A stretch of DNA of 64,000 nt, taken from contig JAVTVX010000013.1 in assembly GCA_033439265.1 (NCBI GenBank), positions 20,192,500 to 20,256,499 of the forward strand, in the 5' to 3' direction. Shown here one piece after another: positions 1-9,969 of this stretch; the first letter of the stretch is position 1; each line of letters begins with the position of its first letter. The notes beneath the pieces are model-generated. The model ran no database searches. It was given only the letters and a program-made list of their open reading frames with translations, and had not been told where the DNA came from. Origin of the DNA: Dillenia suffruticosa. Its lineage: Eukaryota > Streptophyta > Magnoliopsida > Dilleniales > Dilleniaceae. Both the position numbers and the translations under genes were made by a program.

Positions 1-1655
1 TAGTCCCTCTCGCGTCCACAAAAGATGTTCTGTTTTTAATTGTTCTGATCCGTAAGGTAATGACATATTTAATTAAAGAAAATCTAAATATAATAAATAA
101 TGACAGAGAAGTTTGAGACAGTTGATTGATTTTGCATGCTTAACAAGGAATTACTGCATGCAAAACAAAAACTTATATATTATTACTAATTTTAAAAGTA
201 ATAAAAAATTCAAAAACATTTGCGAGTTTTCAGAGCAGAAGGGGATTAAGAATGTGGTTGGCTTTAAAATTCTTCTTGCCAAGTTCAATTAAGACCCTAA
301 TAAGAGAAAACAATAACTGGATTTGTAGAGAGAGAGAGAGAGAGAGATGAGTTGGAGAGATTGTTGAGATCCCTAGCTAAGCTGCTAGTCGGAGGCTTTG
401 AGTTCTTGTTTTGCATCTGCCATTTCTAATTTTCAGCCCAGCCCAATCAGATGATGGATTGTTTAAGTTGGGCTCATGGAGCCCTTTCTCTTACCCTGGG
501 CTTGTGGAGCCTTTGATCTTAGGATAACATAAGTGGACAACCTGGGTTTCTTTTCCGGGCCAGTTACGGCTCCAGTACAAATTAGCCATCGGACCCAAAA
601 TATTTTTCCACCAAGAAAAAGTTAAAGAAGGGTGTTAGGTCAATGTCACTTCGCAAATAGATCGGGGCACTTGCCTTTTTAACAGATTTAATGACATGTT
701 CAAATCTTATGAGCTCGTTGGACCCGATATTTCAGTCTCAACAATTATTAAACTTATTTTAGAATTATTCATTATATCATAATTATTGGATCTACCCCTT
801 TTTTATACATGTAGACCTTTTTTTTTGGTGTAAATAGATATTTATCACCAACTGGTATTCGAATTTTATCCAATTAATTCGGTTTGAGTACTATAAAATC
901 CATTAAGCGATTGACTCTCTAACATGCTTTTTCTTCATTTTTAGGAGTTGAATTCGAGATTTCTGAATAAGAAAATAGATCTATCATAAAGAGAAAAGTA
1001 ACATTAGATGAATTAAATGAATTATATATTAAATATGTTAAAATTTATATTACATTTCATATTAATATAATTTAATTACATATTAATTATTTAATTTAAA
1101 ATTAATTAAAATAAATTAAGGTAAATTGGTTCATAAAATTTAATCCGTTTGTTTTATAATGTATTTAATCTAAAAAGAATAAGTTAAGGCAAAATGCATT
1201 ACCTCGTGTTTGAGGACACACCAGGCTTGTCGTTGATTGGAATTTCTAATGACAAAGATGTTGCCTCATGATTTATTCATTGGATCACCCCATTTGGAAC
1301 TCAGCTGGTTGATGAAATATGGGCTGACGTCAAACTCTGTGTAAAACGCAAAGGATGTTTAATGCGGTTTTCAAAAGTGACATGCTTGGGAAAAATTAAA
1401 ACATCAGTCAATCTGATTTCAAAGCTTACTTGTCAACGCAAAGTACCGGTACAAAATAGGGACATTAGTCTTTGGCTACAGAACAAAAGCATTTGGCCTA
1501 GCAACACTAATTTTAATAGCAGTTCATGGCGTCGACTTGCTAATCAACTCAAGGGCAAGATACAAATAAATGATCTCGAATAAAAGAAACAATGATCAAT
1601 GGTTGAGGATAAGAGGGTCTTCCCACTACCGTCGGACCTAACAGCTCCCACCCGT
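1..1655. other. Gene-free AT-rich DNA
   Basis: I see no supportable gene here. There is a short (GA)n run at about 327-347. Several GGGCC/GGCCC and TGGGC motifs lie between 440 and 600, of the kind often seen in plant promoters, but no convincing ORF follows on either strand. A run of T followed by a tRNA-SINE-like stretch at about 815-930 may be an old SINE remnant on the minus strand. A short open frame at 1362-1583 has no family resemblance and is not called. Confidence 0.5.
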
Positions 1656-1659
1656 TGCC

Positions 1660-2010
1660 GTGTTTTTTAAAATGAATCGATTAATAATTTGATCAATCTA
1701 TTGAATCATTGGTTTATTAATCAAATCAGTCGAATCATTTTATAAATTCGATAACATCGTCACAATATCATAAATATAATTTATATATTATATATTTTAA
1801 AATAAAATAAAAATTATAATTTAAAAAAAATATATGAATTTTTTAATCAATGATACGTAAAAAATTTTGCATATAATGAAAAACTGGTCGGATCGATTCG
1901 ATTTTATTAATTTTAATAGATTTTAAACAATTTTGATCGAATTTAACTTTATTTGATTTAATAGTAAAAATTAAACAGAATTATAAAATGATTCTCGATC
2001 AAATCGTTCG
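1660..2010. repeat. Degenerate AT-rich foldback (MITE-like) element
   Basis: The two ends carry imperfect inverted copies of a motif built on CGAATCATTTTATAAATTCG (about 1731-1750) and GAATTATAAAATGATTCTCG (about 1979-1998), with GATCGATTCGAT-type words repeated between them. No coding potential is seen. A small non-autonomous DNA element is the simplest explanation, but no clear target-site duplication was found. Confidence 0.3.
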
Positions 2011-2977
2011 GATCGGCAGCTCACGGGTTTCTAAAACAAGTTTGCTAACACGTGGCTACACAAAATTCTCTTCCCCTATGCCATGAGGGAGTCTACTGTT
2101 CTTTCTCCTCTATCTATCCGTGACAGCCGGGCGGCATAGAAATTATTTTTTAGGACGGCGACATTTTGGTTTGTAGTTTTCTTTTTGTTGGGTTTTGTTT
2201 AGACATTGTGTGTTGTGATTTATGTTTTATTGGTGCCAAATTCGGGCCTTTAGCAGTGCAAAAGCCATTTAAGGGGGAAGTGGGGGCTACCTAACCAAAA
2301 CCAAAACGAATTGATTAACGAGGAGTGAAGGTGATGAAAAAGACAAGCACCAGAAAGCAGCTACCAAACCAAAACGTGAAAGCGCGAGGAGGCTTTTAGT
2401 GGTACTATCAAAATCTATTTTGTCTTCCTCTCCTCCGATTCAAGCTTCAGCTCTCAACATCCAATATGTCAAAAATTGTACCACGACACTAACCACTGTC
2501 CTCTCACTCACTCACTCTCTCTCTAATATATAATCACACTTTCAACCACACTTTCTTTGCTCGGGTAATCCATCGTGTAATAATATTTAATTTATCACAA
2601 GTTAAATGAACTTTTTCAATATCTATTCATTCTTATTTTGAAAAAAAATATGTATATATATTTCTAAACTTATTTATTTATTTTTAAAAGAAATTGAACT
2701 GCGATTTCAATAAAATAAACAAAGCTAGCACAAGTCATGAAAAAAATCGATGAAATTAGTTTGAACGAATAATTGTTTAAAGAATATAAATATTTACTAA
2801 ATACTGTTGCCTACAAAATATATTAAAATATTAATAATATATTACAATTGCCGCACTGTTAAAAATGAGAACAATAGAGAATGGAATTTCTAGATAGAAA
2901 GGTATGATTTTTGGACGAATCAAAATTAAGCTCATGGGGTGAGGTTAAACATTAATATTATTCTTTGCTATAATAAG
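2011..2977. other. Gene-free stretch
   Basis: No gene is supported on either strand. There is a pyrimidine-rich CTCACTCACTCTCTCTC tract near 2505-2525 and long A/T runs. It could be upstream sequence of a gene outside the recognisable set, but nothing demonstrates that. Confidence 0.5.
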
Positions 2978-2988
2978 AAAAGCATTGG

Positions 2989-3092
2989 CTCCCTCAAGGA
3001 CAGTTCAAACGGTAGAGTTTCCCCACTTTTAACATCCCTTTCCTAGTTCGATATTACTTAGTTACATCTCCTTGTACCAAAAAAAAAAAAAA
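2989..3092 (+). mobile_element. tRNA-derived SINE with poly(A) tail
   Basis: A body of about 90 bp has a tRNA-like 5' half (GGTAGAG near 3011-3017 in the A-box region and TAGTTCGATATT near 3044-3055 as a degenerate B box). It ends in CTTGTACC followed by an A-run. It is flanked by a direct repeat AAAAGCATTGG, at 2978-2988 before the element and overlapping the end of the A-run at about 3089-3099 after it. Pol III boxes, an A-tail and a target-site duplication together fit a plant SINE; the family was not identified. Confidence 0.6.
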
Positions 3093-3099
3093 GCATTGG

Positions 3100-3670
3100 G
3101 AATCATTGTAATACTTATTCTATAAAATTCCTAATTAGTTCATTTAAAAATTAAAAAAAAAAATTAGAATTTCATTTTGTAAAAGGCCAAAACTAATCCC
3201 ATAAATGTAATGCTTTCTTTTCAATAACCCCATAAAATTTAGTTGCACTTAATTATTTTCAAAATTTCTAAAACAAAAGTTAATCAGCCTCACTAGTAAA
3301 CGAAGTTGATTGTATTTACTTAAAAAACGGGATAGAAATTTTAAGGTTATCCACTTAGGTGTACACTCGAGCTTTATTGTACAAGTTGTAAGGATAATTA
3401 AGTATAAAAAAAAATAAAAATTTGTTTTAAAATAATTAAAAAAATTATTTATGATTTTGCATCTTGATAAAATTAACACAGCCTTTTTTCAACCAGAAAG
3501 TTTGAGGGTCTTTTTGGGCAATTTGATGGAAATAATATATCGATGTATTTTTTATTATATTTATTATATATTTCCACTCATTACATCTTTTTCATTCCGT
3601 TGAAAATCAAAGAAGATATTTTATTAGAATATATCTCAGTTTAGATCGTTTCCACACGGGAAGCAACGGA
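3100..3670. other. Gene-free AT-rich stretch
   Basis: No coding region is supported. Homopolymer A/T runs dominate. The 3' end leads into the promoter region of the DREB-like gene; a TACGTGG word at 3671-3677 is one more ACGTG core. Confidence 0.45.
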
Positions 3671-3770
3671 CTACGTGGAACAATTTTGCTTGACTTTAAT
3701 GATGTAAGGCACACTTCTTTTGAACTTTTTCTCATTTTTTCAAATTTTCAAAAACACGTTTTTTTCTCTA

Positions 3771-3884
3771 AATCAAAATGTTTTCCACGTGGGCAAAATG
3801 AATGTCCAAACTCTTACAAAAATCAAAATGTTTTCCACGTGCGCAAAATGAATCTCCTAACTCTTACAATACCATCACGTGGTG
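3771..3884 (+). promoter_or_regulatory. 50-bp tandem duplication carrying ABRE/G-box cores
   Basis: Two adjacent 50-bp units (3771-3820 and 3821-3870) are almost identical. Each contains CCACGTG (CCACGTGGG in the first, CCACGTGCG in the second). A third core, TCACGTGGTG, follows at 3875-3884. ACGTG cores are the binding sites of bZIP (ABF/AREB) and bHLH factors. The block lies about 100-210 bp upstream of the DREB-like start codon, where it would be expected to confer ABA, stress or light-type control. The regulatory role is inferred from motif and position only. Confidence 0.6.
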
Positions 3885-3980
3885 TTTTCTTTTTCCAAGT
3901 ATTTCTACCCTCACAGCAATTTTCATTTCATCAATTTCCCCGCTGTGAGCAAACTCTCTCACTCTCTCTCATACATATAG

Positions 3981-4547
3981 ATGAGTTTCCAAAATGATTT
4001 ATCAACTACTACATCAGCTATGTTCACAAACAAGCTAAAACGCAATGCGGGTACGAAAAAGTTTAAGGAAACAAGAAACCCAATATACAAGGGAGTGAGA
4101 AAGAGAAATGGCAAGTGGGTGTGTAAGCCTCGCCAGCTACGCTCCTTAGCTCGCCCCGACATGGTGGCTCGAGCCCATGACGTGGCCGCATTTGCGCTTC
4201 GAGCCGACACGGCCTCCCTCAACTTCCCCAATAAAGCATGTCTTCTCCCGCATGCAAGGTCGAGCTCCGCAGGAGACATTCAGTGTGCTGCTTTTGAGGC
4301 CGCACATGCAGATGAAATTGGCACTTGTTGTTCTAGTTCGTTTTTTGATTCTTCATGCGCCAAGGAGAATTTTCTAGAAGGTTCATCAAGAAGGGTGTTT
4401 TTGGATGAAGAGGAGTTGTTTAATATGCCAAGTTTGCTTGATAGCATGGCACAAGGGATGCTGATTACACCGCCAGCTATGAAAATGGGTTATAATTGGG
4501 ATGGTCACGTGGATGATAACATGTACTTGACTCTGTGGAGTGACTGA
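3981..4547 (+). CDS. DREB1/CBF-like AP2/ERF protein with internally shortened AP2 domain
   Basis: A single-exon 188-residue protein. Residues 19-34 (KLKRNAGTKKFKETRN) resemble the CBF signature that precedes the AP2 domain. The AP2 domain starts at Tyr36 with YKGVRKRNGKWVC (36-48) and resumes at MVARAHDVAAFALRA (61-75) and SLNF (79-82). NKACLLP (84-90) corresponds to the second CBF signature. The C-terminus is acidic and ends in LWSD, like the LWSY-type end of CBFs. DREB1/CBF proteins bind CRT/DRE elements in the nucleus and activate cold and drought genes. Here the segment between KWVC and MVARAHD is about eight residues short and lacks the EVREP and WLG motifs that form the second and third DNA-contacting strands, so binding may be lost or altered. 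The frame is open throughout, so it could be a functional variant, a competitor or a young pseudogene. The start is the first ATG in frame after the CT-rich leader. Confidence 0.75.
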   Translation: MSFQNDLSTTTSAMFTNKLKRNAGTKKFKETRNPIYKGVRKRNGKWVCKPRQLRSLARPDMVARAHDVAAFALRADTASLNFPNKACLLPHARSSSAGDIQCAAFEAAHADEIGTCCSSSFFDSSCAKENFLEGSSRRVFLDEEELFNMPSLLDSMAQGMLITPPAMKMGYNWDGHVDDNMYLTLWSD

Positions 4548-7039
4548 GTTGGAACTCTCTATTGGTAATTTTTGTCGTTTGATCATTATTTTTCTAAAAG
4601 GAAAAAAAAATTCGGAATAATAAAGGAACATCTTTAATACAAAAAAATTTTGGAACAGTTAGGAATATCGTTGATTTTTCTCATGGGCCAAAAAAAGGAT
4701 TATCCTATTTGATGCCCGAAAGGGCTGATCTGGTCTAAAAAATTCCCACAAATGAAACTCACGCGGACTACATAAACGTCCAACTTTAAAGGCACTCAAC
4801 CGCAAGGTCCACACTCAATCACAGCACCGGTCCCCGGAACAAAAGGCCCCTTATCATTGTTAGATTTTTTTCTTTTTTTGACAGAAAAGAAAGATAAGGA
4901 AAAAAAAAAAAGGTCAGAGTTTTGAAATGAAAACATGAGTGCTCTCGAGCAAAGGCATGAAACGAGAGTGCTTTTACGAAGTATGTTTGGTGCACTCGAG
5001 CATATATTTTATTTATTCCATAGCTGACCACAGTTACCTTTCAATAAGATCTCAAATTTGAATATCATAAATGGAGAAAATAGATGATAAGAGTTCAATC
5101 TAAGTTGAATCGGATTTAGTCGAATTCAACGAAATTACCATATAAAAAAAACACATATTTTGTTTATACATATATTGATAGTTAGATAAGGGGAAAAAAG
5201 GTAAAGAAAGAAAATTTTGAGAAATGAAAACATGCGAGCACTTAGTGCAAATCTTCTTCTAAAGTTCACACGTGCAAAAGAAGAATTTCATAAGAATATT
5301 TGCATGTGAAAGGAGGATGAGTCGAGATCAATTCGCATATAATATTCACAATAAATTTTGCGTTTACTTTAATATAATTGTGGGGCTCGAACCTTCACCG
5401 CCGCCCATTACAAATTTTGCATTTTTAGTATCATGTTAGCAGCATTTTCATATCGTAAAGTCCTAGGCTTTTGTCACATGACAGAAAGATTTGTATGCTA
5501 CAGCGAAGATAGACAATAAAATCTGGCCGTCACATTTGGCCTATTTTTGCAGGGCGTTCATATGGTAAAGAATATTTTGCCTTTTTAGTATCATGTTAGC
5601 AGCGCTTTCATATCGTAAAGTGTGGCTTTGATGATATTTTAATTTTGAAAAGAGATTTGGTACAAATTCAAATTTTTCTTAAAACCGACTATATATCCAC
5701 CCAAGAGAACTAGGGTTGGTGCCCCAAATTCAAATCTATAAATATCTTTTGCATTTAATCCACCATTGCCGTCTACTCCCTCACCAATAGGGGTCGCAAA
5801 ACCACCGGAAAGAACCCAAAATCAAGATTCTGCTCCCTTTTGCGTCTCTCAACCGGGCTGACGCTTGAAGTCCATTTTTGCAGGGCGCCGGGGCTATTAT
5901 ATGTCGGCCAGATCAATCAGTGATGTTCTTTAGTCCAAGTTGGCCCAATTCTGAAAATAAGATTAAAGAGCCCGGTGTTGATTCGTTATAACAGACCCTG
6001 AGTGGCCCTTGGACGGGTTCAAGTCTGCATTTTCATAGTGAATTGGGCTAGCAATATCTCCGGAATATTATGTCATGAAATCACGAATTTTAATTGCAGT
6101 AGTTTTTTTATTACAGTAAAAAGAATTTGTTATTATTTTTTGAGTATGCATCTAGACATATATAATATGATTCACAAACTATATGATTGGTAAGTAAATG
6201 CAATTGTGTACTCATATTAAAAGAAAAAATGATTTACTTTTAAAATAAGTGATATACATACGAAATGATATTTAAATATATAGAATTGCACAACGTGGCG
6301 TGTGCAGAAGGGATAGCATTTATAAATTAAATAAGTATTGAGGAGAAAAGCATCAATGTTGAGTTTTCTCCATTTGAAGATGATGCCCCTCAGCAACTTC
6401 CGAGCAGAGTAACTTCCAACCATAATGGACTTGACTTTACAAGATTAAGTTGGGGTTAACACCAAGTCCAACCTATCCTAATTAATTATTTTACTCACCA
6501 GCTCTTACAGAATTGACTTTGGAGAAGCCATTATTTTTCGTTTGGTTCAGTTAATATTAAAAAAAAAATTTATTTAATGAGTTAATTTCCATGAATAATT
6601 CAAGTGAGTTTTGAGAAAAACCTGCAGCTGGGTGAGGTGTGTTTGGAGTTATACTTTTATATGTATAATTTTCAACAAAAAAAAAACCAATAATATTTAA
6701 AATTTTAAAATATATATTTTCATTAATTTTGAGGATAATTGCCTCTTGCGCCCCCTCGTTCGCCTGTTGTTGGGATTATTCATGGATGATCAGTTACACT
6801 AATTACAAGTATTAGTGTACAACGAATGATGCAGTGATCTGTTAATGGATGGTTTCTTCTCCATTCTTGCAAGAAAAAAATAATAATAGAATAGTCATAT
6901 TATATAAAAAATATATATAAAATGATCAAATATATACTTATTAATTACAAGAGAACTAATACAAAAGATAAAATTATAATTAAATATATAAATAATTCAT
7001 TAAATATAAAAATATATAATTATAGAAAATATAAATATT
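4548..7039. other. Gene-free region after the DREB-like gene
   Basis: Probable 3' UTR sequence continues to about 4630 (AATAATAAAG near 4616). Beyond that no coding region is supported. The stretch contains a 40-bp direct repeat (listed separately), a repeated TTTTTGCAGGGCG word at about 5545 and 5874, and AT-rich filler. Confidence 0.45.
5422..5621 (+). repeat. 40-bp direct repeat, 160 bp apart
   Basis: The block TTTTTAGTATCATGTTAGCA... occurs at 5422-5461 and again at 5582-5621 with two mismatches. It includes AGC.., TTTCATATCG and TAAAGT at fixed spacing. The 160-bp spacing suggests an old local duplication. No function is evident. Confidence 0.6.
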
Positions 7040-7165
7040 TGTATATAAATATAAATTAATTTAGCATGTTGAAACGTTTTATAAATATTTTAAAAATAGT
7101 AAATATTTTTAAAAATAGGAAAACGTTAGTATTAAAAAGTTTTTGTATATCATAGGCCGTGACAA
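7040..7165. repeat. Copy of the intron segment found in the 13-14.8 kb gene
   Basis: The stretch with TTTAGCATGTTGAAACG, repeated ATTTTAAAAATAG words and a final TATCATAGG closely resembles about 13,630-13,740 and 14,420-14,530 of the intron of the two-exon gene further on. No exon remnant accompanies it here. It is either a fragment of a further gene copy or a dispersed AT-rich repeat inserted at all three sites. Confidence 0.5.
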
Positions 7166-7198
7166 ACCGAGTGTGAAGTGGTAGAATGTTTAACTTTT

Positions 7199-7200
<2 letters not shown>

Positions 7201-7239
<39 letters not shown>
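7201..7239. repeat. (TAA)n microsatellite
   Basis: About 13 uninterrupted TAA units. Confidence 0.95.
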
Positions 7240-7240
<1 letters not shown>

Positions 7241-7781
7241 GAAAATTCATGTTCCCTAGCATCCCTTTTTTGATTTGATATTTGTAAGATACGATTAAAT
7301 AAATTAAGGAATGTCCGGAGCATTTTCTTTGCACGAGAAACAGTAGTTTCCCACCTGTTGAGGACTTCCAGGGTATGTCTGAATTTTGTAGAGGCAAAAC
7401 ACTATTAACAAAATAATATGTAATATCAAAATTTTAGAGTTTATTAATGGAACGTTACATAGGTGGAAATCTAAATATATATATATATATTTTTTTAAAT
7501 TTATGCTTTATGTAAATTTTATTGTAAATAAAAGGGCCGAAACATCCCTTTATTTTTACACTTCTCCGTCTCATGGATTTTTCAAAGATTGAACAACATC
7601 GGACTCATATTTCTACGCGTTTGCATGTTTGCGGTCGAGGGAGTGAGGAAAAGTATTCTCTCTTTCCCATCGGCCTTTTGACCCAGAGATCCAAGGGGGC
7701 TGTTTTAAGTCCCGCACATGCTCTCATCTCTTGACTTAACACCTCTTCGCCATCGTATTTCTTCGTGCGTGTGGCAGAGAG

Positions 7782-7785
<4 letters not shown>

Positions 7786-7843
<58 letters not shown>
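7786..7843. repeat. (CT)n microsatellite
   Basis: About 29 uninterrupted CT units. Open frames over it encode only Arg/Glu dipeptide runs and are artefacts. The flanks 7240-7785 and 7844-8198 hold no supportable gene. Confidence 0.95.
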
Positions 7844-7846
<3 letters not shown>

Positions 7847-8198
7847 TTTTCTTTTTCCTTTTCTATTATCCGTGTTTTGGTCCACTGATACAAAAGGGCT
7901 AGTTTCTCTGGTAAAAGACAAACAAGGAAAAATAAAAAAGGAGGGAGTGAGTTTTTTTGGTGTGAACCGATCATACTTCTAACACCTCTCTGCAGAATTC
8001 ATGAATGGGCTGGCTTTGAAAGTACAAATGTGGTTGGTCTATTCGAGAAAAGGATAATCAGGTAAAAAAGGTTGTGAGAATTGATCATGTTAAACGTAGG
8101 AGAAAATATTTAGTACTTGAAAGCTATTCTATCATTCCTTTCCCCTACTATTAAAATTTTATCTTTTTTCAATGGGATTTGTTCTAAAGGTTATTTCC

Positions 8199-8535
8199 CA
8201 AAATATTAAAAAAAAATGATCAAAAGTTGTAAAAATGGTATTTTTCTTTTCTTCCAAAACTATCGAAGTGACATTCTTAAAATCCATTTTAAAGTCGATT
8301 TTCAAAAAATTGACTTCAACCAACTCGTTGATGAGTCTGTCCTTTTCCCTCTATCTCCCCAAGTCTCTCTCTCTCTCTCTCTCCCTCTCTCTCTCTCCCT
8401 CTCTCCCTCCCCGTTCAAAGTCGATTTTTTGAAAATCGATTTAAAGTCAACATTTGTTTAATTTTTAATTTTTAAATGGGCAGATTGATCGGGATTATTT
8501 GAAATTGGTTTCAATGTTCTCCAAAATATTGGGGG
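8199..8535. mobile_element. Foldback element 1 with (CT)n core
   Basis: It begins GGTTATTTCCCAAAATATT and ends in the inverse CCAAAATATTGGG. The inner arms carry inverted TCGATTTTCAAAAAATTGAC-type and GGGCAGATTGATC-type words. The core at about 8359-8412 is CT-rich. The same architecture is repeated in the next two elements, so these are terminal-inverted-repeat or foldback units whose centres became pyrimidine repeats. No coding capacity. Confidence 0.55.
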
Positions 8536-9244
8536 AAAAGGTAAAAAATTGTAAGAAAAGTATGGTTTTTTTTTCTTAAAACTACTGAAATCGATATTCT
8601 AAAAATAGATTAAAATCGATTTTGAAAACTATTTTTCAAGAAATCGATTAGTCTGTGCATTCAAAAATTAAAAAAAAAATTAAAAGCAAAAAATTCACCT
8701 TCAACAAATCGATTTGACATCCCACCTCCCTCTCTCCCCCTTTCTCCCTCTCCCTCTTTCTCCCGGTCCCACCCTCTCCCTCTTTCTCCCGGTCCCACCT
8801 CCCTCTCTCCCCCTTTCTCCTTCTCCCTCTTTCTCCCGGTCCCACCTCCCTTTTTCGCTCTTTATATTTAATGCTTGATCGTTTCAAATATTAAATGCAG
8901 CTCGCCTCTTTCTCTCTCTCTCTCCACGTCCCACCTCTCTTTCTCTCTGCATTTAATGCTTGATTTTTTCAACCGTTAAACGTAACCCACCTCTCTTTCT
9001 CTTGTCCTCCACGTCCTACCTTTGACTCTCTCTCCGCGTCCCATCTCTCTCTCTCTCCTTTATTTTTTTTCTCAATATGGATTTTATTTTTTTAAGAAAT
9101 GAACAGATTGACCTGAGTTGGTTGAAATCGATTTTTTGAAAATCAATTTCAAAACCGTTTTTTAAAATATTGAATTTGATAGTTTTAGAAAAAATATTAT
9201 TTTTATAATTTTTTACCATTTTCCCAATATCTTGGGAAATAACC
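8536..9244. mobile_element. Foldback element 2 with long CT-rich core
   Basis: The left half (about 8540-8690) has AAAAGGTAAAAAATTGTAAG and a GTCTGTGCATTC word. The right half is its inverse, ending in TTTTTTACC, CCCAATATCTTGG and GGGAAATAACC at 9234-9244. The core (about 8710-9060) is made of repeated TCTCCCGGTCCCACC and CTCTCTCT blocks. It lies head-to-tail with elements 1 and 3. Confidence 0.55.
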
Positions 9245-9696
9245 TTATTTCCCAGGTGTTATTTTCCCGAATATTAAAAAAAGGTAAAAAATTATATAAA
9301 TGGTGTTTTTTCTTTCCTTCCAAAAATTACCGAATTTGATATTCTGGTTAAGAAGTCGACTTCAGCCAATTTCGATCAGCCTGTCCATTAAAAAAAATAA
9401 AGTCAGGAAATTGACTTTAAAGTGGAGAGAGAGGTGGAGGGGGAGAGAGAGAGATGAGACGTGGAGAGAGAGTGAGAGAGAGCGGTTAAAGTGAAGGAAG
9501 AGCGAGAGAGGTGGGCTACATTTTAATACTTGAAATGATCAAGCATTCAATGGAAAGCGAGAGAGAGCTCCTCCCTCTCCCTCTCCCCCTCCCTCTCTCT
9601 CTCTCTCTCTCCACTTCCCTCCCTCCCTCTCCCCCTCTCGTCCTCCACGTCTCTCCTTGACTCTCTTCCTCTCTCTCCCCCTCTCGTCCTCCGCGT

Positions 9697-9764
<68 letters not shown>

Positions 9765-9969
9765 TCAAAGTTGATTTTCTGAGAATCAACTTTAAAGATT
9801 TCTTGAACATCAACTTTTGTTTTATTTTTGAGTGGGCAGACTAACCGAAGCTGTTTGAACTCGACTTCCAGAATATCAATTTTAATAGTTTTGAAAGGAA
9901 AAAAAAAAAAAAAAAGCAACACTATTTTTACGACTTTTGACCATTTTTCTAATATTTTGGGAAATAGCC
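9245..9969. mobile_element. Foldback element 3 with GA-to-CT palindromic core
   Basis: It starts TTATTTCCCAGG and GTTATTTTCCCGAATATTAA and ends in TAATATTTTGGGAAATAGCC. The core changes from GA-rich (about 9423-9510) to CT-rich (9575-9762, including a pure CT run at 9702-9762), so the element is a large purine/pyrimidine palindrome. Such tracts can form hairpins or triplexes. Open frames within it code only for Arg/Glu/Ser-Leu repeats and are rejected as genes. Confidence 0.55.

Noticed and set aside
1362-1583. 73-codon plus-strand frame
   Set aside because: No family resemblance, no TATA box or leader evidence, ordinary length for chance.
3686-3997. 103-codon plus-strand frame upstream of the DREB-like gene
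   Set aside because: It starts at TTG, overlaps the tandem promoter repeat and the DREB start, and has no conserved content.
7705-7974. Open frames rich in Arg-Glu dipeptides on the minus strand
   Set aside because: They are translations of the (CT)n microsatellite; no conserved sequence on either side.
8648-9922. Several open frames with Arg/Glu/Gly-rich proteins
   Set aside because: They run through the CT/GA cores of the foldback elements, overlap one another in several frames and lack any domain.
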